Source: Candidatus Flexifilum affinis (GTDB taxonomy: Bacteria; Chloroflexota; Anaerolineae; Aggregatilineales; Phototrophicaceae). From it: DNA of 64,000 nt. Positions 10,236 to 20,454 of this stretch are shown here, in pieces. A model generated the notes under the pieces. That model searched no databases. It was not told where the DNA came from and saw only the letters and a list, made by a program, of their open reading frames with translations. The first letter of the stretch is position 1. The number at the start of each line of letters is the position of its first letter. The position numbers and the translations under genes are program-made. The stretch is taken from assembly GCA_016713325.1 (NCBI GenBank), contig JADJPJ010000010.1:1-64000 (forward strand), given 5' to 3'.

Positions 10236-10487
10236 CGCCGTTTCTATGGCGAGACGCACTTCTTGACCGTGGTTTCATTTGTGGATAGACTATTCGGAAC
10301 AGCATTCTGAACCATGTTCATCATTATGAACGACCAGGAGATTAGAGGCGCCTGTTCACGCAGGCAGACGCCTATATCTTTCTCGACGGTATGCCGCCAG
10401 GTGAGTTTGATGGGGAGGGTGAAGGCGCTGTCTCAGAAGGCCTGTCAGTTTTCTCGCAGAGTTACAGTCTTGTATGGAGGACATAGG
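10236..10487. other. Intergenic region with an IclR-type operator before the importer genes
   Basis: This 252-base gap between the aminotransferase and the binding protein has no coding signal. Its only clear structure is the palindrome at 10315-10332, plus a GGAGG ribosome site just before 10488. Confidence 0.5.
10315..10332. promoter_or_regulatory. Second copy of the IclR-type palindrome
   Basis: TGTTCATCATTATGAACG repeats the TGTTCA-N6-TGAAC(A/G) arrangement found over the iclR promoter, including the six-base spacing. Its location in the leader of the importer operon makes it a plausible second binding site of the same regulator. Confidence 0.55.
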
Positions 10488-11560
10488 ATGAAAACCCGTA
10501 AGTTCCACAGTTTTGCAAGATTGTCTTTAGTCATTCTCTGCATGCTGATGGCGGTCGGCATGGTGGTGGCGCAGGATAGCGCGGGCAGCACTGTTCGCTT
10601 TCTGATTGCCGAAAACTTCTGGACGGACTGGGATCCCTACCAACATGGGGCGCAAAGCCAGTATCGTATCGAAGGGCAGATTTTCGACTACCTGGTTGAC
10701 TTCCCAGACACTTCTGCGCCGCCGGTGCCCATGCTGGCGACCGAGTGGACGCTGATCGACGACACAACCTGGGAATTCAAGATCTCGCGAATAATGCCGA
10801 GGCGATCAAGACACAGCCGAATGGGACGGGGCCATTCCGTCTGGTCGAGAACGACACGAACCGTAAGGTGATGGAAGCAAATGCCGACTATTGGCAGGGC
10901 GCGTCGAGCATCCAGACTCTCATCTGGGAGTTCATTCAGGATCCGGATACTCGCCTCTCCGCCCTGTTGGCAGGGCAGGCCGATGCGATTGACCGCGTTC
11001 CACCGCAGCACCTCGACATCATCAGCGCCGATCCGAACTTCGTTGTGACGTCGACCACGGGTATCGAGAGCGTCAACCTGTGGATCCGGCCCGGTCGCTT
11101 CCCGATCTGGGAGGAGTCACTTGCGTTCCGTCAGGCCGTGATGCGCTCGATTGACCGTGATGGGCTGGTCGCCGGCCTGGTTCGCGGGCAGAGTGCCGTC
11201 GCCACCAGCTTCCTTCCAACCAACACGCTCTTCCACTCGGCCGGCGAGCCGGCCTACACCCGCGATGTTGAAGCTGCGACTGGTGACCCATTCTCCGCCG
11301 CCTACGTCTATTCGTCGACGTTTGTGTGGTATTTTGGGGATGAGCGTCTCCAGGAACTGATCGACCAGACCGCGACGACAGTAGAGCCTGCGGCGCGCGA
11401 GCAGTTGGCCGCAGAACTCCAGGCCTATATGTGGGAGCAGGCGTGGCATGTGCCGCTGTACAACAGCGATTTCACGATTGCCCACAGCGCAAGCCTGCAA
11501 GGGTTGGATGTGCGTCCCAACTTCTACACGCAGTTCTATGGTGCCAGTCTCAGCGGTTAG
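10488..11560 (+). CDS. Family-5 substrate-binding protein with internal deletions
   Basis: Solute-binding protein of the second Dpp-type importer. The signal sequence is MKTRKFHSFARLSLVILCML, cleaved after AVGMVVAQ. Family blocks WTLIDDTTWEFK, NGTGPFRLVEND and NADYWQG are present, as are LAFRQAVMRSIDRDGLV and the C-terminal LQAYMWEQAWHVPLYN. Family members are about 500-550 residues; the two visible pieces here add up to roughly 360. WEFK (about 10785) joins directly, with a frame change, to NNAEAIKTQ, skipping the segment of about 100 residues that normally follows. A second gap lies near 11280 (RDVEAATGDPFSAAYVY), where the LLAEAGYP region is missing. It is either a damaged gene or an assembly collapse. 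Confidence 0.7.
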
Positions 11561-11642
11561 TTACGTCTTCTCTGACGCCGACAGATGAACGGGCGAACAG
11601 GCGGTTCATGGACCGCCTGTTCGCTGTGCCAGGGAGGTGCGC

Positions 11643-12569
11643 ATGTTTCGATACGTGCTTCAACGCTCAGCCGAGATGGTGGTGGTGGTTTTCGGCGTGG
11701 TGACGCTGGTGTTCTTCGTGCTGCGAATCGCATCCGGCGATCCGGCTCGGCTGATGAGTCCGCCAGGCGAGCAGGAGGAGATTGTCCAGCTCACGCGCGA
11801 AAAGCTTGGCACCGATCGCCCTATCCTGGTGCAGTTCGGCGATTATCTTCTCGGAATCACGCGAGGCGATCTCGGCGTTTCGTTTCATGGCGGACAGCCT
11901 GTGCTTGAAGAAATCCTCGAAGCTGTGCCGAACAGCGCCATGCTGGCCCTGGTAACGATCGTGGTTTCGTCGTCGTTGGCGCTTCTCCTTGGAATCGGCG
12001 CAGCGCTCCAGGTCCACCGCCTGTTTGACCGAATCGTGCTGGTCTACGTATCGCTGGCTCTGGCGACCCCAAGCTTCTGGTTGGCGATAGTACTCGTCTT
12101 CTTCTTTTCAGTTCGCTTGCGATGGCTGCCCGCCGTCGATCTCCAGGGACCTCAGAGTTTTGTCCTGCCGGTTGCCACCATGGCGGTTGCCCTCACCCCC
12201 GTGTTGATTCGCACCGTTCGGCAGTCGTTCCTGGAAACCCTCGCTGACGATCACGTTCGGGCCGCCCGCGCCAGAGGCATTCCGGAGCGACGTGTGATCC
12301 TGGTCCATGGACTCAAAGTGGCTGCGCTGCCGCTGGTCACGCTGATCGGGCTTCAGCTCGGCCTGATCCTCGCCGGCTCTTACGTCGTCGAAGTGATTTT
12401 CAATTGGCCAGGTATCGGCAAACTGACGCTCGACGCAGTTGCGAGCCGGAATTTTCCGATGATCCAGGGGGGTGTACTGGTCGCTGCACTCGCCTTTGTG
12501 ATCGTTAATTTTCTGGTCGACCTCACGTACGCCGCACTCGATCCGCGCATCAGGCTAGGCGCGAAATGA
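11643..12569 (+). CDS. DppB-like peptide/nickel ABC transporter permease
   Basis: Intact 308-residue inner-membrane permease. It starts at ATG 11643, eight bases after GGAGG. Six TM segments are visible, beginning with MFRYVLQRSAEMVVVVFGVV. The periplasmic loop holds the typical RLMSPPGEQEEIVQLTREKLG and GDLGVSF. The EAA coupling loop with the ATPase is HVRAARARGIPERRVILVHG. The C-terminus ends FLVDLTYAALDPRIRLG. Its stop overlaps the start of the next gene (ATGA), so the two are translationally coupled. This is one of the few uninterrupted genes in the first 20 kb. Confidence 0.92.
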   Translation: MFRYVLQRSAEMVVVVFGVVTLVFFVLRIASGDPARLMSPPGEQEEIVQLTREKLGTDRPILVQFGDYLLGITRGDLGVSFHGGQPVLEEILEAVPNSAMLALVTIVVSSSLALLLGIGAALQVHRLFDRIVLVYVSLALATPSFWLAIVLVFFFSVRLRWLPAVDLQGPQSFVLPVATMAVALTPVLIRTVRQSFLETLADDHVRAARARGIPERRVILVHGLKVAALPLVTLIGLQLGLILAGSYVVEVIFNWPGIGKLTLDAVASRNFPMIQGGVLVAALAFVIVNFLVDLTYAALDPRIRLGAK

Positions 12570-14564
12570 CCGATCTGACCAGCAGCGAAATAGTTCCGGC
12601 AGCCCCAACCCCTGCGCAGCGTACCAGATGGCTCGGTCTGCGACGCTTTCTCAGACGACCTGCGTTTGTTGCTGGTGCTATCTGCCTGCTCTTGCTGATT
12701 CTCGTGGCGGTGCTGGGACCTCTGCTGACACCGCACGATCCTTTGAAGCAGAACCTGGCGCTCAGTCTTCGGCCTCCATCCTGGATGACAGGGGGGCCCC
12801 TGAAAATCCTCTCTTGGCACGGATACACTCGGGCGCGATCTGCTCAGCCGAATGCTCTACGGCGCGCGCAACTCATTGGTCATCGCTTTGCTCGCCGTTC
12901 TGCTATCCACCACGCTCGGTACTGCCGCAGGATTACTGGCAGGATTTCTCGGCGGTTGGTGGGATACAGTCATCATGCGCCTGGGCGACATGCAGCTCGC
13001 TTTCCCGTTCATCCTGCTGGCGATCATCGTGCTGGGGGTACTGCCCGATCGCAACGCCTTTCATCTGATACTTGTGCTGGGGATTCCAGGATGGATTCTG
13101 TATGCGCGTGTGGTGCGATCGCGCGTGCTGGCGGAACGTAGCAAGGACTACGTCACGGCAGCAAAGGCCATCGGCGCGAATCGCATGCGACAGATGGTGA
13201 AGTATGTACTGCCGTCGATCTGGCAGGTCGTGGTGGTGATCGCGATGCTGGATTTCGGCTTCCTCATCTTGCTTGAGGCAACGCTGAGCTTTCTCGGATT
13301 TGGATTGACTCCGCCGACGCCCTCCTGGGGCGGGATCCTGGCGGAGGGTCGGCGGAACATGACCATCGCGCCCTGGCTGTCGATTATGCCGGGGTTGGCC
13401 ATCATGTTCACCGTTCTGGCGATAAATCTGACAGCGGATGGTGCTGCTGATATTTTCGATCCCAAGCTGAAAAGAGGCGTATTTCGTCGCATTCGTCAAT
13501 CCTTCAGCCCTGCTGCCTACGTCTCCGATCGCGTTCCCAACGACGATGTGTCCGAGGCGCCGAGTCTGAGTGCCTCACAGTTCCTGGAAGTGCGCGATCT
13601 GAGTGTTTCCTTTCCGCTTGAAGGGCGGGTGGTTCATGCAGTCCGGCAGGTGAGCTTCACGCTGGAACGCGGCCGAGCGCTCGGTATTGTTGGCGAGAGT
13701 GGCTCCGGCAAGTCGGTGACCGCGTCTGCCATCATCCAACTGATCGATCCTCCCGGTCGGGTGACACATGGCGAGATCCTCTTTGAAGGGCGGGATCTCA
13801 CGCGTGCGTCCAATGAGGACATGGCAAAGCTGCGCGGAAAATCTATCGGGATGATCTTTCAGAACCCGACCACCTCCCTGAATCCCGTTCTGAGCATTGG
13901 CGCTCAGATGATCGAAACCATCCATGTGCACCGGAAAGTGTCGTCTGCCGAGGCGCGGGAACTGGCGACACGGGCGCTGATGGACGTGGGTATCGGCGAT
14001 CCACGGGGTGTGCTGTCGCGTTATCCGTTCCAGCTCAGTGGTGGCATGAATCAGCGAGTGATGATCGCGCTGGCGATGCTGGCCCAACCCGAGTTGTTGA
14101 TTGCCGATGAGCCGACGACTGCGCTGGATGTGACAACGCAGGCTCAAATTCTGGAACAGCTCCACGACCTGATTCGAGAACGTCACACTGCCCTCATTCT
14201 GATCACGCACGATATCGCGCTGGTGAGCGAATACACCGATTATGTCGTCGTCCTGTATGCCGGGCAGGTTTGCGAAAGTGGACCCGTCGACGCGGTCATC
14301 CACACGCCTCACCATCCCTATACCCAGGCGCTCATTGCGTCGATGCCGCGCGCCGATCTCCAGTCGGACCAGCGACTGCGCACTATTCCCGGCGAACTGC
14401 CCGGTGCGACTGATGTTCTTATCGGGTGTCCCTTTGCGCCGCGCTGTGCCTATGCGATGGAGATTTGCACCCGCGTCAATCCGCCGCTGAAAGCGGTCGA
14501 GCGCGAGCGACAGGCCGCCTGCCATCTGGAAACGCTTCCCGCGGCGAAGGAAGAAAGCCTATGA
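12566..14564 (+). CDS. DppC-DppD fusion: permease joined to ABC ATPase (one frameshift)
   Basis: A permease and an ATPase in one polypeptide. The DppC part starts at 12566 ([31 protein letters not shown]) and, after an indel near 12820, continues [16 protein letters not shown] with the EAA loop [20 protein letters not shown]. Without a stop, about 35 linker residues lead into the DppD ATPase. That part shows Walker [10 protein letters not shown]-loop [11 protein letters not shown], signature LSGGMNQRV, Walker [14 protein letters not shown]-loop ITHD and the oligopeptide-type C-terminal [16 protein letters not shown] cysteines. The join lies in a long uninterrupted frame (12852-14564), so it is not an indel effect. 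It pairs with DppB upstream and DppF downstream (ATGA overlap). Confidence 0.85.
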
Positions 14565-15574
14565 GTGAGCCGCTTCTCGAAGTGCGCCAGCTTGTGAAGC
14601 AGTTTGACGTTCACGGCGGGAGATCTCTCGGCCCGGGACGAAAAGTAGTGCGCGCAGTCGATGGCGTGAGTTTCAGCATTCAGCCGGGCGAAACGCTGGG
14701 CCTGGTCCGGGAGAGCGGATGCGGGAAGTCCACACTTGCTCGTACCATCCTGTACCTTGAGACGCCGGATTCTGGTGACATCCTGTTTCAGGGACAGCCG
14801 CTATCGGCGAATCGCGTCCTGGAGCTGCGCCGGCGTGCTCAGATTGTCTTTCAGGATCCGTACTCTTCGCTGCCGCCGCGCATGAAAGCTCGGGACATCA
14901 TCGCCGATCCGCTTCGCATCCATGGGATTGCAGAAGGAAAACGGCTGGCCGAGCGTGTGGATCAACCCTGCTCGACGTCGGTCTGAGGCCGGCAGACGCC
15001 GGAAGGCTGCCGCATGAACTGAGCGGTGGACAGCGTCAGCGCGTTGGGATTGCCCGGGCGCTGGCGGTGCACCCGGCGCTGGTGATCGCGGACGAGTCGG
15101 TGTCATCGCTCGATGTCTCCGTACAGGCGCAGATTCTCAATCTGTTCACCGACTTGCAGGAGCGCCATCAGCTTGCGTATTTGTTCGTGTCCCACGATCT
15201 GGGCGTGGTCAAGTACATGAGCCACCGCATTGCTGTGATGTATCTGGGGCAGATCGTCGAGTTGACGACGGCCGAGCGGCTGTATGAGCAGCCTCTCAGT
15301 CCATATACTCGCGCCCTGCTCTCGGCGATCCCATCCATTCACCGATCCAGGCAGCAGCGGGTGCAACTGCGGGGCGATCCGCCCAATCCTGGAATCCGCC
15401 TCCCGGGTGCAAATTCCATCCACGCTGCCCGATCGCCCAGGCGATCTGCAAGCAGGAGCGGCCCGCGCTCAGGAGTGGCTGCCCGGTCATTTTGCCGCCT
15501 GTCACTTTGCGCTTGAGTCCGGCGGGCAGACTTCCGTCGCAACTCGCAACCCCTCTCTGGAGATGAAATTGTGA
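14561..15574 (+). CDS. DppF-like peptide ABC transporter ATPase (frameshifted)
   Basis: Second ATPase of the importer. It shows [17 protein letters not shown], the Walker A region [13 protein letters not shown]-loop [11 protein letters not shown], signature LSGGQRQR (about 15020), Walker [15 protein letters not shown]-loop FVSHDLGVV, and the C-terminal [10 protein letters not shown]. The first Walker A glycine is replaced by arginine (codon CGG where GGG/GGC is expected), a change that would normally impair ATP binding. Also unusual is ADESVSSLD for the usual ADEPVSALD. Frame changes lie near 14970 and 15390. Its TGA stop overlaps the GTG start of the next gene. Confidence 0.75.
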
Positions 15575-16597
15575 GCATCAATGTCGGTATTGTTGGCCTG
15601 GGTTTCATGGGCCGTCGCTATACAGAGTTTCTGAACAAACTGGATGGCGTCCATGTGACGGCGGTCTGCGACATACGCCCTGACGTCGCGAGGGAGTGCG
15701 CCGAGATGGTTGGGGCGCAGGCCTTTGCCGAAGCCGAACTCCTGGCCACCTCCCCGAACGTGAATGCTATCTTTGTCTGTACGCCGGAAGATCGGCATGA
15801 GTCAGTATCGCTTGCCGCGATTGGCGCGAACAAGGCCGTGATGATTGAGAAGCCGCTCGCGCACTCGCTGAGATCGGCGCAGGCGATTATGGACGCGGCG
15901 CAGCAGAAGGGGTGCGCTGGTGATGGTTGGGCACCCTGCTGCGCTTCGAGCCGCGCTGGGCAGCCGCGCGACGTGCCATCGCTGCTGGGGATATTGGCGA
16001 TGTGCTGAGCATCGCCACGCGTCGAGTCGGCAATGTCCTGGATCAGAACATCCTGCGCGGGCGCACGACGATTCCGCTCTATTATGGTGTCCATGATCTG
16101 GACATCGTGCGCTGGTTTGCCGGCGCCGAGGCCAAGACCGTATTCGCCTTGCGGCGATACGGCATGCTGGAGCAGTTGGGCTATCCCATTCACGATCTGT
16201 ATTACGCCGTTTTCGAGTTTGAAAACAATATCGTTGCGAATGCTGAGTTAGGTTGGCACGTGCCCCCGGCAGCCGTCGGTGCGCCAACGGCCGGCATCAC
16301 GGTGGTGGGCACGAAGGGCTGCGTCAACATCGATCAGGCTGAGACCGGGTTGAGCGTCTGGACCGACACCGGCAGGAGTGCCGTGCATCCGGTCATTGAC
16401 GTGACGTTCTGGCCGGAAGTCCACAGTGTGCCGGGCGGCGCATTGGCCAATGAACTCCGCCATTTTGTCCACTGTGCGCAGACCGGCTCGACGCCGATCA
16501 TCGTCTGCAGGATGCGTATGAGGCGCTGCGTCTGTCGCTGGCCATGGAAACTTCGGCGGAACAGCGTCAGGCGATCTCCTTACACGAGTTTTCGTAA
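15571..16597 (+). CDS. Gfo/Idh/MocA family oxidoreductase (frameshifted)
   Basis: NAD(P)-dependent oxidoreductase of about 340 residues. The Rossmann motif is [19 protein letters not shown], followed by CDIRPDVA, the FVCTPEDRHE strand and the family signature EKPLAHSL. After an indel near 15915 the second domain begins LLRFEPRWAAARRAI, with YYGVHDLDIVRWFAG holding the usual catalytic His region (GxHDLD). A second indel near 16505 restores LQDAYEALRLSLAMETSAE and a stop at 16597. The substrate is probably a polyol, amino sugar or hydroxy acid; no closer assignment is possible. The start overlaps dppF by four bases and RidA follows 18 bases later. Confidence 0.8.
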
Positions 16598-16615
16598 CCA
16601 GAGAGTGGGGCAATC

Positions 16616-17017
16616 ATGCAGCGAAATGTGGTCATTCTGCCCACCACCCCCGGCGCGACCGATCTGCCATATTCATCGGCGGTGATCGCCAGCGGGCACT
16701 TTGTGTTCACCAGCGGCTACGTTGGATTTGACCCGGCGACTGGCGACATGCCCGCCGGGATTGAGGCGCAGACAGCCCAGGCACTGGAAAACCTGAAAGC
16801 GGTGCTTGAAGCGGCAGGGAGCGCGCTGGAGCATGTCGTCAAAACGACCGTCTATCTGACGCGTGCCGAAGACTATGCGGGCATGAATGCTGTTTACAAA
16901 CGGTATTTCCCGACCGAACGTCCGGCGCGGGCAACTCTCGTCGTCCAGTTGGTGCGCCCGGACCTCCTGATCGAGATCGAAATGGTGGCGCTGATGCCTG
17001 ACGGAGGCGGTACATGA
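16616..17017 (+). CDS. RidA/YjgF family enamine/imine deaminase-like protein
   Basis: Intact 133-residue protein of the RidA (YjgF/YER057c/UK114) family, which hydrolyses reactive enamine/imine intermediates or acts in related amide catabolism. Typical features are PYSSAVIASGHFVFTSGYVG, the QTAQALENLKAVLEAAGS helix, the VVKTTVYLTRAEDYAGMN strand-helix and the conserved Arg in RPARATLVVQL, ending IEIEMVAL. It lies within the importer operon and overlaps the creatininase start by four bases. This fits removal of an unstable imine produced by the neighbouring aminotransferase or oxidoreductase. Confidence 0.9.
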   Translation: MQRNVVILPTTPGATDLPYSSAVIASGHFVFTSGYVGFDPATGDMPAGIEAQTAQALENLKAVLEAAGSALEHVVKTTVYLTRAEDYAGMNAVYKRYFPTERPARATLVVQLVRPDLLIEIEMVALMPDGGGT

Positions 17018-17778
17018 CCGGCTCTCCTGCGTATGTGCTGACGCAGATGTTCACCGTCGAGGTAGGCGCTGCGCTCAAGACAGTGAAGCTGGCTATCATT
17101 CCGACCGGCTCATGTGAGCAGCACGGACCCAACATGACCATGGAGACGGACGCGGCGATCTGCTACGCCATCGCGGAGCGTCTGAACCAGCAGCTCTATC
17201 CGCGCGCAATACTGACGCCGGTCGCGCCCTGGGGTGTTTCTTCGCATCACATGAATTTTCCCGGCACGATTTCGCTCCAGCCGGAGACCTATCTCGCGCT
17301 GCTCTGGGACGTTGTGACCAGCCTGAAGGCCCCTACGGGATTCAGTACTTCCTGTTTGTGGAATGGGCATGGCGGCAATATGGACATGCTCAACGTCATC
17401 AGTTCAAAATGCGCACCGAATTGCATCTCAACGTCGCGGTGATGTTCTATCTGCATTTAGCATCGGATGTGGTCAGCGGGAGTGACGACCACGCTGTACG
17501 GCCATGCCTGCGAGGTCGAAGTATCGGTTGGCTACTATGTCGCGCCGCAGACGGTCAAGGACACGCTTGTCCCAGGCGAGGTGCTGCCTTATGCCCATGC
17601 GAACACGGATATCAAGTCGGCCGCGCGCATCGACTACCCCTTCCGATTTGAGGATTTCACCGCCAATGGCGCGCTCGGTGATGCGCGACTGGCGACGATG
17701 GAATTTGGTCAGAAGATCGTCGATACGGCGCTCGACCGCACGATGGAATTTCTCAAGACTTTCCTGCCTTCAGAATAA
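17014..17778 (+). CDS. Creatininase family amidohydrolase (frameshifted)
   Basis: Metal-dependent cyclic amidohydrolase of the creatininase/creatinine amidohydrolase family (about 250 residues). The metal-binding signature PTGSCEQHGPNMTMETD carries the expected Glu, His and Asp. SHHMNFPGTISLQ and the second signature WNGHGGNMDML follow. After indels near 17335 and 17440-17480 the C-terminal part reads GHACEVEVSVGYYVAP, GVLPYAHAN-like residues and FLKTFLPSE. It hydrolyses a cyclic or N-substituted amide in this family; the actual substrate here is not known. It starts inside the RidA stop codon and is followed by the aldehyde dehydrogenase 12 bases later. Confidence 0.8.
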
Positions 17779-17790
17779 GGACATGGCGTG

Positions 17791-18957
17791 ATGGTGAAAC
17801 ACAAATTCTTCATCGGCGGCGAGTGGGTCGAAAGCCTGGGCGGAGATTGGCTGCCCGTGCGCAGCCCGGCGACTGGCGAGGTTCTGGGCGAAGTTCCGAT
17901 GGCCACCGCGGCGGATGTCGATCGGGCGGTCGACGCGGCGAATAAGGCGCGGCGAATCATGGCGGAGATGTCCGTCTTTGACCGCGCGCGCATGCTGTTC
18001 GCCATTGCCGATATCATCGCCGCCGAACGTGAGACGATTGCCCGTGATCTGGCTCTGGAGCAGGGCAAACCCTACTGGAATGAAGCGCTGGGCGAGATCG
18101 ACGTTGCGGTAGACATGTGGCGCGACGCAGGGGAGATCATCAAACATCTCAATACCGAAGTTTTGCCTTCGACCGATCCGACCAAGCGCATCTACACCAT
18201 TCGCCAGCCGCACGGCGTCTGCGGCGTGATCACGCCCTGAATTTCCCGGTGACGATTCCGACCTCGAGTACCGTGTGCGGCGATTGCGGCAGGGAATACC
18301 ATTGTGTGGAAGCCCTCCGAATACACGCCGCCGTCGGCTATACACGTGGTACGCTGTTGCGAGCGCGCTGATTCTCCCGGCAGGCGTCCTCAACCTGATC
18401 ATCGGCGATGGCGCCACGGCGGGTCACGCTTTGTCAAGCCATCCGAATGTCCACGCTATCGGGTTGACGGGAAGTCCAGAGACCGGCAACAGGGTTGCCC
18501 GCGCTGCCGGCGCCAAACCACTGCTGCTGGAACTGGGCGGCAACGGTCCTACCATGCTGATGGATTTCCCACCGATTTCTTCTTTCAACCCACCGTGATC
18601 GATAGGGTCAGCACGGAGATGCTGCTCAACCGTGAAGAGACTTTTGGACCGGTCGCAGCGGTGATGACCTTCTCGGACATGGAAGAAGCGATCGCGCTCA
18701 CGAATGACAACGATCTTGGCCTGGTTGCCGGCGTATTCACGCGCAGTATCGATAAGGCGATCTACATGGCGGAGCGCATCGAGTCAGGTATCGTCAACGT
18801 GAACGAAGTGTGCACCTATTGGCAGCCACACACCCCATTTGGCGGCTTCAGCGGTGGGAAGCGTAGCGGCGTGGGTCGGTTAGGCGGCAAGCATACGATT
18901 GAGGCGCTGTCACAGATCAAGACCATCGTACTCGACGTTTACACCCCAAAGCGCTAA
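17791..18957 (+). CDS. Aldehyde dehydrogenase, catalytic-cysteine region deleted
   Basis: NAD(P)-dependent aldehyde dehydrogenase superfamily. It shows FFIGGEWVESLGGDWLPVRSP, TAADVDRAVDAANKARR, QPHGVCGVITP (frame change near 18238), WKPSEYTP, LPAGVLNLIIGDG, LTGSPETGNRVA and the catalytic-Glu strand LELGGNGPTML. The sequence then jumps from MLMDF directly to FFFQPTVIDRV at about 18560-18600. The segment of roughly 90-100 residues that normally contains the nucleophilic Cys (GQxC) is absent. The C-terminus (REETFGPVAAVMTF, PFGGFSGGKRSGVGR) is normal. The product as read cannot be a working dehydrogenase; a collapsed assembly is the alternative. Confidence 0.75.
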
Positions 18958-18986
18958 ACATCCCGCGCATAGAGAGAGCATTACCC

Positions 18987-20452
18987 ATGCGAATCGCCAT
19001 CGGCGGGATCATGCACGAATCGAATACGTTCAGTCCTGTGCCGACACGACTGGCAGATTTCTCCGTCCAGCGCGGTGGGGAGATCGTCATGTGGTGGGCG
19101 AAGGCCCATCATGAGGTCGGAGGGTTTCTTGAAGGTGCTGCACAATTCGGTTTTGAACCAGTCCCACTGCTGATGGCTTCTGCGACGCCGGGCGGGACTG
19201 TGTCCGCTGAGGCGTTTGAAGCACTGGCGGCTGAAATGGTTGCGCTGCTGCGTGGAGTAGACAGGGTTGATGGTCTCCTGCTCGCCCTGCACGGAGCTAT
19301 GGTGTCCGAGAACTACTCGGATGGCGATGGCGAAATTCTCCGTCGGGTGCGTGACGTGATGGGCAGTGAGCTTCCGATTGTGGTGACCCATGACCTGCAC
19401 GCCAACGTTTCCGAGCAGCTCGTCCGGAACTGCACCGCATTGGTCGTTTACAAGACGTATCCTCATCTCGATCACCGTGAGCGCGGTATCCAGGTTGCGA
19501 AGATCGTCGCGCGATCGGCGCGGGGTGAGGTCACACCCGTTCAGGCAATGGTCAAGCCGCCGATGATGATCAATATCGTACGCCAATACACGAGCGCCGA
19601 GCCCATCGAGCAGATTATGGACGCGGTGCGTGATGTGGAGAACACAGTCGGCGTCCTGGCGGCAAGTCTGGCTGAAGGCTACCAGTATGCCGATGTCGAA
19701 GAGATGGGGCCGTCGTTCGTGGTGGTCACCGATGGCGATCTTAAGCTGGCAACGACCAGGCAGGTCGCCTGGGCGCAGATGCTGTGGACATCCGCGAAGA
19801 GCTGGCATTCGATCTCCCAGATGCCGCTCGCGCTGTTGAGCTTGCCCGGCAATCAGAGAGAACGCCGGTGGTACTGGTGGACATGGGCGATAACATCGGC
19901 GGCGGATCGGCAGGCGACAGCACTTTCATTCTGCAAGAACTGTTGGCGCAGCATGCGGAAGCATGGGTCATAGTGCTTGCTGATCCGTCTGCTGCGCAGT
20001 TCTGTGCCCAGGCGGGAATCGGCGCGACGGTCGCGCTTGATGTGGGAGGAAAGACGGATGATCTGCATGGGCAGCCGGTAAAGATATCCGGGCATGTGAA
20101 ATGTCTTCATGATGGTCGCTATATTGAGACTCAGCCCCGCCATGGTGGCCAGCGCTACCATGATCAGGGCCTGAGTGCGGTGATCGAAATTCCCGGTTCT
20201 GCCCCCGATCTATCATGCTATCTTGTCTTGACGACTCACCGTGAGCCGCCGTTCAGCTTGCAGCAGCTTATCAGCCTCGGAGTTCAACCGCAGCAGCAGC
20301 GGATTCTGGTGGTCAAGGCAGCTATCGCTTTCCGCGCCGCTTACGAACCGATTGCCGGGGAAATCATCGAGGTAGATACCGCCGGATTGACGGCCGTCAA
20401 TCCGGCTCGCTTTGCGTTTCGACACGTACGCGCTGGTGTGCTTCCGCTCTGA
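18987..20452 (+). CDS. M81 family metallopeptidase, MlrC-like (one frameshift)
   Basis: Zinc hydrolase of the M81/MlrC family, about 485 residues, a linear-peptide or amide hydrolase named after microcystin degradation. It shows the N-terminal IGGIMHESNTFSP (metal His/Glu), the central HGAMVSE and VTHDLHANVSEQ, TYPHLDHRERG, and the C-terminal domain signature LVDMGDNIGGGSAGDS. A single indel near 19770-19790 separates the domains. It closes the plus-strand operon. Together with creatininase, RidA and a Dpp-type importer it suggests breakdown of a peptide-like or cyclic amide compound. The start at 18987 follows an AGAGAG stretch; the product is predicted to be cytoplasmic. Confidence 0.82.
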
Positions 20453-20454
20453 GA

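Noticed and set aside
13575..14525. 316-residue minus-strand frame opposite the DppD domain
   Set aside because: It lies opposite an ATPase with all motifs intact; no plausible start or domain.
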